Positions 58,343 through 64,000 of a stretch of DNA of 64,000 bases are shown here, piece by piece. The translations under genes and the position numbers were made by a program. The notes under the pieces were generated by a model. That model saw nothing but the letters and a program-made list of their open reading frames with translations, searched no databases and was not told the origin of the DNA. The first letter of the stretch is position 1. Every line of letters begins with the position of its first letter. Source of the stretch: Paenibacillus sp. J5C2022 (GTDB lineage Bacteria; Bacillota; Bacilli; Paenibacillales; Paenibacillaceae); assembly GCF_025567625.1 (NCBI RefSeq), contig NZ_JAOQJC010000007.1:124001-188000 (forward strand). Reading direction: 5' to 3'.

Positions 58343-60789
58343 CTCTTATAGATATTCAGTACAATCGCGGGCTCCTTGTCAGAAGCGGCTCCGAGCTCCA
58401 TTGCATCGTAGTAGCCGTCCACGATATATCGCTGCACTTGATGATTTTCCATATCCAGCTTCACAATCTCTGTATGCATCTTTTCTCTGGCTGCCTGGTC
58501 GCTCATTGCGGTATACCGGTCATTGCCGTTGCTGTGCAGCATGAAGTACAGGCTGTTGTTATGCGCCATCAGTTCGCCCATATCGGCATAGCTCTGGCGG
58601 AATACCGTCTCTACCTTGTTCTGTGCGATATCGATGCCGACAATCCGAAAGCCTTGCAGCGAGTAGAGCATGCCGTTCCGTTCATTCAAGACGTAACTGT
58701 TCTCCCCTCGGGGAGTCCTGTCATAGATCCCGTCGGGCTCGACGCGCGGGAATAGCAGCGTCTGCCGCCAATTGCCCTGACGGTCGAACCGTTCCATCCG
58801 ACGGTCCAGCAGCACCAGCACCTCATCCCCATAGGGAATGATCCGCACATGAGCCTGGAAGTTCTCCATATAACCGAAGAAGAAGGTACGCATCTGCTGC
58901 CGTTTCGCATGATACTGATACAGATAGCCATCGAAATAATACCAGCTGAGTCCACTCTCCGCATCTTCGTAATATTCATCCCGCCAGAAATACTCGTGCT
59001 CCGCCTTCTTCAGCTTGGCCGTGGAGGCGAACGGCTGCGCTTGCTCCCGGAGCGGTTCAACATTCAGGTTCGTGTACACCGACTTCCCGAACGTAGCGAT
59101 CTGCAGCTCATCCCCTTGCAGCTTAAGCCGGTACGGCGTAGGGATAGCCAGTTCTGCCACAATCTCCAGGTCGCCGTTCAGCTTCAGGACGCGCGACGCT
59201 TCCGTATCCGCTATAATCCAGCCGTCATTCAGGGTCAGGAAATCCCTCACTCCCCGTCCACCGAATCCTTCTCCTACCGAAGTGATGACGGTAACAGGCA
59301 GTTCTCCGATTACTTCCAGCTTCCCGTTCCGGTATGCGTTCAGCATCTTATCCGCGATAACATACCATATCTCTCCAATTTTCCGATATGTTTTGGCAAA
59401 CCCGTAATCGCTAGTCGGATACAGCTCTTCTACGGCACGGTACAGCTCCTCCGGAATTGCAGCATTTGTATTGTTCTCCTCGAAGGTCAACTGGGGGACC
59501 TGCTTCGCATCCATAAAATCCGCCTCATAGGTATAGATCACTTCCTTCGCGGCATAGTCCGGCAAAGCGGAGAGCCAGATCATCTGCGGCGTCGCTTGCT
59601 CCGTATAGGCCAGATCGTACCAAGAGACGTATCGCTTCTCGCCGTTCAACTGGTAGGTGAGGAGCGGGCCTTCCTCTGCTGCAAGCGATCCCTCCGGAAC
59701 AGGGAAGCGCTTATATTGAGGCGTAAGTACTTCTAAGTCGAATTGCTCCGGATACTGGATCACTTCCAGCCCAACGGACGAAATACGAGTGAATGTGTAG
59801 TCGTTCAGCGCCTTCCAATCTTGTTCCCACAGCTTCGGTTCCATGCGCATATTGACCTCGTTGTGGCCCAGTAAGAACATCAACTCTTCCCCCGTCTCGT
59901 TGCGGAACCGTCCTAACGCTCGCGTCCCTTCCTCAAGGAACGGCATTGACTTGACGTCCGTCAATTGTATCCCGTCTCTCCTCCTTACCAAGTAATCTGA
60001 ATGCTGAAGATAAGTAATTTCACCTATATCATCGACGAATGTATACACCGCCCTGCCATCCGATAACGGATAAGCTCGGCTATCACGGAAAGACTTCATC
60101 GCCTTCTCTTTATTCAAATCGGTGTTGACAACGGGTCTCGTTCCCTCCCCGTAATACAAGAGCCTTACCCAATCAACGTCGGATGTCGGGTCCAGCAAGT
60201 GTTCCGAATAACTCTCCCCGTTCTTAACCTTGGCGAAGAACACCCGGGGCTCCGTCCCCGCCGTCATCGCCAGCACCTCTTGCGGTCCAAAAAACATCTC
60301 TCTCTTCGAGCGATGAACCGTGCCGTCCTTCAACTGCAAGATAAACCATTCGCCACGTTGCCAGCCCGCATCCTCCTCGCCTTCCTGCTGTGCTTGCGAG
60401 CCTACCAGCAAGTACTCCCCATTCAACCAAACCTGTGCAGGCACGGCGCTCTCCCACTCGTACAACGGCTGTCTCTCTGTCGCTTCGGAGGAATAGTAGA
60501 GCTGCCGCTTCTCCACGTACAGCTTCCGATCGTCAGCTTTCCAGAGTAGCAGCGGCTCCTCTGTATCCGTCATAAATTCATCTTCGTAATAATCGTCCGG
60601 AGTTGCAGCAACAGTCGGCTCCGGAGTGGCGGCACTTGTAGCCGTTAAGTCCTCCGATGAAGTCTCCAACGGAGTGGATACAATCGTTCTGCCGTTATCC
60701 TTCCCCACTCCGTTCATCAACCATAAGACTCCTACAACCAGCACCGCGACAACGGCGGCCATGACATAAAGCCGGATTTTCCGTTCCAT
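58330..60789 (-). CDS. Membrane-anchored protein of unknown function, propeller-like outside domain
   Basis: An 819-residue protein. One helix at residues 7-24 (LYVMAAVVAVLVVGVLWLM) anchors it with a short positive inside tail. A Thr/Ala/Pro-rich linker (about 38-65) leads to a large outside region of repeated short strands with WxxD- and YxxD-like turns (for example LLLWKADDRKLYVEKRQLYY, GVRDFLTLNDGWIIADTEAS, LYQYHAKRQQMRTFFFGYME), which suggests a beta-propeller. No catalytic motif was recognised. ATG 60789 follows GAGGAG; a longer frame to 60822 has no site. It lies downstream of an AraC/GyrI-type gene on the same strand, with 164 bases between. Confidence 0.7.
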   Translation of the reverse strand: MERKIRLYVMAAVVAVLVVGVLWLMNGVGKDNGRTIVSTPLETSSEDLTATSAATPEPTVAATPDDYYEDEFMTDTEEPLLLWKADDRKLYVEKRQLYYSSEATERQPLYEWESAVPAQVWLNGEYLLVGSQAQQEGEEDAGWQRGEWFILQLKDGTVHRSKREMFFGPQEVLAMTAGTEPRVFFAKVKNGESYSEHLLDPTSDVDWVRLLYYGEGTRPVVNTDLNKEKAMKSFRDSRAYPLSDGRAVYTFVDDIGEITYLQHSDYLVRRRDGIQLTDVKSMPFLEEGTRALGRFRNETGEELMFLLGHNEVNMRMEPKLWEQDWKALNDYTFTRISSVGLEVIQYPEQFDLEVLTPQYKRFPVPEGSLAAEEGPLLTYQLNGEKRYVSWYDLAYTEQATPQMIWLSALPDYAAKEVIYTYEADFMDAKQVPQLTFEENNTNAAIPEELYRAVEELYPTSDYGFAKTYRKIGEIWYVIADKMLNAYRNGKLEVIGELPVTVITSVGEGFGGRGVRDFLTLNDGWIIADTEASRVLKLNGDLEIVAELAIPTPYRLKLQGDELQIATFGKSVYTNLNVEPLREQAQPFASTAKLKKAEHEYFWRDEYYEDAESGLSWYYFDGYLYQYHAKRQQMRTFFFGYMENFQAHVRIIPYGDEVLVLLDRRMERFDRQGNWRQTLLFPRVEPDGIYDRTPRGENSYVLNERNGMLYSLQGFRIVGIDIAQNKVETVFRQSYADMGELMAHNNSLYFMLHSNGNDRYTAMSDQAAREKMHTEIVKLDMENHQVQRYIVDGYYDAMELGAASDKEPAIVLNIYKSPAN

Positions 60790-60953
60790 CCCCCACCACT
60801 CCTCACCTAATCTCCTAGCCACTTCAACGCAATGTAAATGGAAAAAGTTTCATAATTATACTAATAAGCTTCGCTGAAGCTCATATGCCAGGAGCTGAGG
60901 AGCATAGGCCTTCACTCCGAAGCCGGGCGACTTGCAGACTGCATGAGCCTGCT

Positions 60954-61799
60954 TCAAGCAACGGGAACATAGATGCGAATGCCCGATGCAGTCTCGTGCA
61001 AACCGCGGAAATGCTCGCCATAATATTCGAAATCGAATGAACCTCCCGGCTCCACCTCTTGCTGCGCGAACCATGTTCCATAGATATAGCGGTAAGTAAG
61101 GGGAAGCTTCTCCACGCTGCCTCGATGTTCAAAGACGATATAACGGGCGACAGGAACGGTGAACAAGCATTGCTCCTCCGCCTTCTCCATATGCGCTTCT
61201 CTTGCAGCCGCCAAATAAGTATAATCCGCCTCGAACTCCATTTGGTCCGCATATTGCACGATGCCGAACTTCTCTCCTTGTTGATCCCGGCAGCTTCTGA
61301 AGAGACGTTCCCAGCATTGAAAAATACTCGCAACAGAATGTGCGTCAGTCCGATAACCTCTCACCGCGATTTCTTCAGGGACGGCCAATTCCAACGCTTC
61401 CGCTTCCAGTTGCCGAATATGCGCAAGATATTCCGCCCTCAGTTCACCCATCATAAGATTGGGCGGAATACGCCCGGAAGCGGAAGCACGCCATTCGTTC
61501 GGCAGTACGCCGAATCTGGATTTAAACGCTCTTGTGAACGTTTCGTGGGATTCGAAGCCATGCATGTAGCTGACATCGATAATTCTATAGTTTTTAAGAC
61601 GGAGAGTTTTGGCCGCCTCCGTCAGTTTTCTCGCTGTCATATACTGTCCCACCGTATAATTGGTCACTTGATGGAACAGTCTTTGAAAGTGAAACTTGGA
61701 ATAGCCCGCCTGATGGGCAATATCTTGAACAGTCGTCTTTCTGTCAAGCCTGCTCTCCATATAGGCGACCGCTGCCATAATCCGGTCTATATATTCCAT
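60954..61799 (-). CDS. AraC-family regulator with GyrI-like effector domain
   Basis: A 281-residue regulator. The AraC DNA-binding domain is N-terminal (residues 5-105; TTVQDIAHQAGYSKFHFQRL and IIDVSYMHGFESHETFTRAF), followed by a GyrI/Rob-like ligand-binding domain (about 125-280), which ends with RGLHETASGIRIYVPVA. This arrangement is that of Rob and BmrR-type multidrug sensors. GGAGG lies eight bases before the ATG. It is divergent from the C45-like hydrolase gene with 123 bases between, so it is a candidate regulator of that gene. Confidence 0.92.
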   Translation of the reverse strand: MEYIDRIMAAVAYMESRLDRKTTVQDIAHQAGYSKFHFQRLFHQVTNYTVGQYMTARKLTEAAKTLRLKNYRIIDVSYMHGFESHETFTRAFKSRFGVLPNEWRASASGRIPPNLMMGELRAEYLAHIRQLEAEALELAVPEEIAVRGYRTDAHSVASIFQCWERLFRSCRDQQGEKFGIVQYADQMEFEADYTYLAAAREAHMEKAEEQCLFTVPVARYIVFEHRGSVEKLPLTYRYIYGTWFAQQEVEPGGSFDFEYYGEHFRGLHETASGIRIYVPVA

Positions 61800-61922
61800 C
61801 GAACAGCCTCCAATTGCGAAATGATCGATACCATCACCATTTTAGCATTATTCATCAAAATGGCATTCCCCTATCTCGTTATCATACAAGTGAGACCAAT
61901 TGAATTAGGGAGTGAGCTTAAG

Positions 61923-62948
61923 ATGTATCATCCGCGTTTGCAAGGCAGTCATTACGATATGGGATATAAATATGGAAGTTTGCTGCACGGTAAGGGAGTC
62001 CGATTGGACCCGATTGTCTCCCTGAACGAGGAGAAGCTGCAATTCGGCATGCAGTCATTATCGCTCTGCAGCGACTACTATCCGGAAATAACGGAGGAAA
62101 TACGGGGAATGGCTGAAGGCATGCGCTTTCCTTACGAACCATTCGCTGCCTTCCTGTTCAACGTAGGCTTATTCGGCGACACTCACGGCTGTACCTGTTT
62201 TTGTTTCCAGCAAGGCGACGATATCGTCTTCGCTCGCAACCACGATATGTTCACCGCCTACAAGAAGACGACGGAAAGCTGTCTATATCGGCCGGATAAG
62301 GGTTATACGTTCATAGGGCAAGGGGATGCGCTTATCGGCAAGGAAGACGGAGTGAACGAGCATGGGCTGGCGGTAGGCATGACATTTGTAGCGTCGAAGC
62401 ATTGCAAGCCCGGGCTAAACTTCCTGTTCCTCGTCCGCTGCTTGCTTGAGAAAGCGAGCAATGTTGCGGAAGCCATCAGCTTGCTTCATACATTGCCGAT
62501 CTCTACAGCGCAGAATATGATTCTGGCGGATAAGAGCGGCGACATGGCCGTCGTGGAATGCAGCTCCCGAGGATTGGCCGTCCGCAGGCCGGAGAACGGG
62601 AGCCGCTGCATCGTCGCATCCAATCAATTCATCGATCCTGCTATGACTGCTCTGGACGATCGCCCAGAAGCCGACTGGTACTCGACACAGACCCGCTACA
62701 ACAATGTTGTTCAAGCTCTGAAGGACAGCAATAGCGATCGTCAGGACTCTCTGGAGCTCGCCAAGCAGATCTTGTCCGGCAAGTGCGGCTTCATGTGCCA
62801 GTATAAGAAAGAACTGAGCTTCGACACCCTCTGGTCTTTCGTCGTAAGACTGAACGACCTGGACGTCTGGCGGGCAGAAGGCAACCCCGGCAAAAGCAAA
62901 TACGAGAAGGATAATCGCCTGAGCTGGGCGATGGAGAAGGCAAAATAG
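61923..62948 (+). CDS. C45-family Ntn acyltransferase/hydrolase-like protein
   Basis: A 341-residue protein related to isopenicillin N acyltransferase and choloylglycine hydrolases. DTHGCTCFCFQ holds the expected autocleavage site between Gly89 and Cys90, so Cys90 would become the N-terminal nucleophile. FARNHDMF, DGVNEHGLAVGMTF and the later CIVASNQF segment are the partner motifs in this fold. It probably hydrolyses or transfers an acyl amide, substrate unknown. ATG 61923 follows GGGAGTGAG; the frame runs far upstream through the antisense of the AraC gene and that part is not coding. It is divergent from the AraC/GyrI-type gene. Confidence 0.87.
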   Translation: MYHPRLQGSHYDMGYKYGSLLHGKGVRLDPIVSLNEEKLQFGMQSLSLCSDYYPEITEEIRGMAEGMRFPYEPFAAFLFNVGLFGDTHGCTCFCFQQGDDIVFARNHDMFTAYKKTTESCLYRPDKGYTFIGQGDALIGKEDGVNEHGLAVGMTFVASKHCKPGLNFLFLVRCLLEKASNVAEAISLLHTLPISTAQNMILADKSGDMAVVECSSRGLAVRRPENGSRCIVASNQFIDPAMTALDDRPEADWYSTQTRYNNVVQALKDSNSDRQDSLELAKQILSGKCGFMCQYKKELSFDTLWSFVVRLNDLDVWRAEGNPGKSKYEKDNRLSWAMEKAK

Positions 62949-62962
62949 AGATTGCCCGCCGT

Positions 62963-62996
62963 ATCAAGCGCCAACTTGAAAGAGTTGGCGCTTGAT
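62963..62996. terminator. Perfect 14-bp hairpin after the C45-like gene
   Basis: ATCAAGCGCCAACT (62963-62976) pairs perfectly with AGTTGGCGCTTGAT (62983-62996), loop six bases. It starts 15 bases after the stop. There is no T run, so termination is probable but not certain. The following 230 bases to 63225 show no gene; TACAAT at 63156-63161 may be a -10 for the next gene. Confidence 0.6.
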
Positions 62997-63224
62997 GCGC
63001 GGTTCACCAAACCTCTTCCCAGCGTTGTCAGGTTCAAGGGATGATGCATGGAACGTTAAGATCGGATACCGGATCATAAAAATGGATGCCCCTGCAGATG
63101 AAATATAGATACCGGGCATGTAGACGTATACTTCCTATTCGTATATTTATCACTTTACAATAATTACAGCCAGGATCGCTTTAGGATCCGGCAGCCAATT
63201 ATAAGACGGAAAGGAAGCGTTTAC

Positions 63225-64000
63225 ATGCAGAAGGTATTCAAGAAGGGATTGCTCTGTCTGTTCATCATGGCAATCATCTTCCCTGTTGGCTCACATCGAT
63301 GGATGACGGCAAGCGCCAACGGATCGGCGGTGCTGATCGATGATGATGCTTCAGATTTATCCGGAGCCGGCTGGACAAGAAGCTCGGATCCCGTATCGGG
63401 GAGCTATATTACGGATGCAACAAACTCGTTAGGCAACCCGGCCAATGTGTCCATGAAGCAAGTGCTTCGCGGCCAGTATTTGTTCTATAGCTCCGTGGAC
63501 GATACGTACAATGCGATTAAAAAGGAGGTCTCCATAGGCTCCGGCAGATGGTATATCGAATTCGAAGCTAGAATGGCGGATTTGATTACCCCGTCCGAAA
63601 ATCCCGTATGGAACGGCTTCGCGATCGATACGGTGGCAAACAACAAGCGCTATCGGGTAGCGTTCAACAGCAAGTCAGGACATATGGACTCCACCTTCAA
63701 AGTGCAGATTATGAAGAACAGCTCGAACGACTATGAGGAGACGATTGTTCATCTCGACGATTTCGCCGACGTTCACAAATGGGGAATTGAGTACGATGGC
63801 GGAACTACCGTCTCGGTTATCCTTGACGGCCAGTTGATTGCAAGAGCAACGGGAGTGAATGTGGCAAGCGGCTATGCGGATCAAGCGATGATGTACAATA
63901 GCTCGACCGGGCTGCTCTCAGGGACGAACGAAGTGTATCTGTATAATTACAAGCTTGTGAAGGGAAGCCCTCTCTCTTATATCGAAAATGCCATACATGA
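63225..64000 (+). CDS. Secreted protein, lectin-like domain (cut off by window edge)
   Basis: From ATG 63225 the frame is open to the right edge (258 codons and two bases), so the C-terminus is missing. GAAAGGAAG lies upstream of the start. The signal peptide is residues 1-31 (MQKVFKKGLLCLFIMAIIFP, ending near ASA). The mature part (about 35-245) reads like a concanavalin A-like or laminin-G-like carbohydrate-binding jelly roll, with GSGRWYIEFEARMADL and VHKWGIEYDGGTTVSVILDG. A pectate lyase or another polysaccharide-degrading domain may follow outside the window, which is inference. Confidence 0.8.
   Translation, partial: MQKVFKKGLLCLFIMAIIFPVGSHRWMTASANGSAVLIDDDASDLSGAGWTRSSDPVSGSYITDATNSLGNPANVSMKQVLRGQYLFYSSVDDTYNAIKKEVSIGSGRWYIEFEARMADLITPSENPVWNGFAIDTVANNKRYRVAFNSKSGHMDSTFKVQIMKNSSNDYEETIVHLDDFADVHKWGIEYDGGTTVSVILDGQLIARATGVNVASGYADQAMMYNSSTGLLSGTNEVYLYNYKLVKGSPLSYIENAIH

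Noticed and set aside
61059-61922. Upstream extension of the C45-like protein frame
   Set aside because: Antisense to the AraC/GyrI-type gene. ATG 61923 has its own ribosome site and matches the family N-terminus.

Overview
The window looks like a chromosomal segment of a Paenibacillaceae bacterium (Paenibacillus, Cohnella or a close relative). The evidence is the moderately high GC content, consensus AGGAGG ribosome binding sites, SLH-domain surface protein, several AraC/YesN-type regulators, LplB/YtcP-type sugar ABC transporters with separate lipoproteins, and sensor kinases with a GH2-like N-terminal domain followed by seven membrane helices. Genus is inferred from this gene repertoire, not from a marker gene. 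Most genes are on the minus strand. No rRNA, tRNA or CRISPR array was seen.

1-8 kb: the 3' part of the window's first gene is cut off (DeoR regulator). Next come a metal/anion-type ABC transporter operon (ATPase, lipoprotein, fused permease, plus an MBL-fold protein) divergent from a LysR regulator, and a GntR/UTRA regulator. 8-16 kb: two large secreted proteins that share regulator-propeller motifs, one anchored by SLH domains, divergent from a sugar ABC transporter. 16-25 kb: a catabolic operon (oxidoreductase, DUF993 aldolase-like protein, sugar isomerase) downstream of an AraC regulator and a hybrid histidine kinase, then a CE7 esterase. 25-31 kb: GapB-type dehydrogenase with a repeated operator, a cation/calcium antiporter, a response regulator beside its decayed kinase, an aldo/keto reductase and a divergent AraC gene.

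31-38 kb holds the most unusual locus. A minus-strand operon encodes a GNAT-like protein, an ABC exporter, a second related GNAT-like protein and a 35-residue lysine-rich peptide with a consensus ribosome binding site. It is followed by strong hairpins and divided from a divergent kinase/OmpR-type regulator pair by an 11-bp-spaced direct repeat in the -35 region of the operon. This resembles a made, exported and perhaps sensed peptide system, and I do not recognise it as a described one.

38-48.5 kb is a complete four-gene Wadjet-type (type III, TIGR02677/02678/02680/02679) anti-plasmid system plus a UPF0158 gene. The block is bracketed by two identical 181-bp direct repeats. 48.7-58 kb: a cytochrome P450 with a palindromic operator, and a four-gene polysaccharide or oligosaccharide uptake operon (two permeases, lipoprotein, putative glycosidase) downstream of a membrane-bound AraC regulator. 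58-64 kb: a MITE-like inverted-repeat element, a membrane-anchored protein of unknown function, an AraC/GyrI-type regulator divergent from a C45-like acyltransferase/hydrolase, and a secreted protein cut off by the right edge.

Start codons were chosen from ribosome binding sites where several were possible, so several starts lie inside the longest open frame. Family assignments rest on motifs read by eye; no database search was made.
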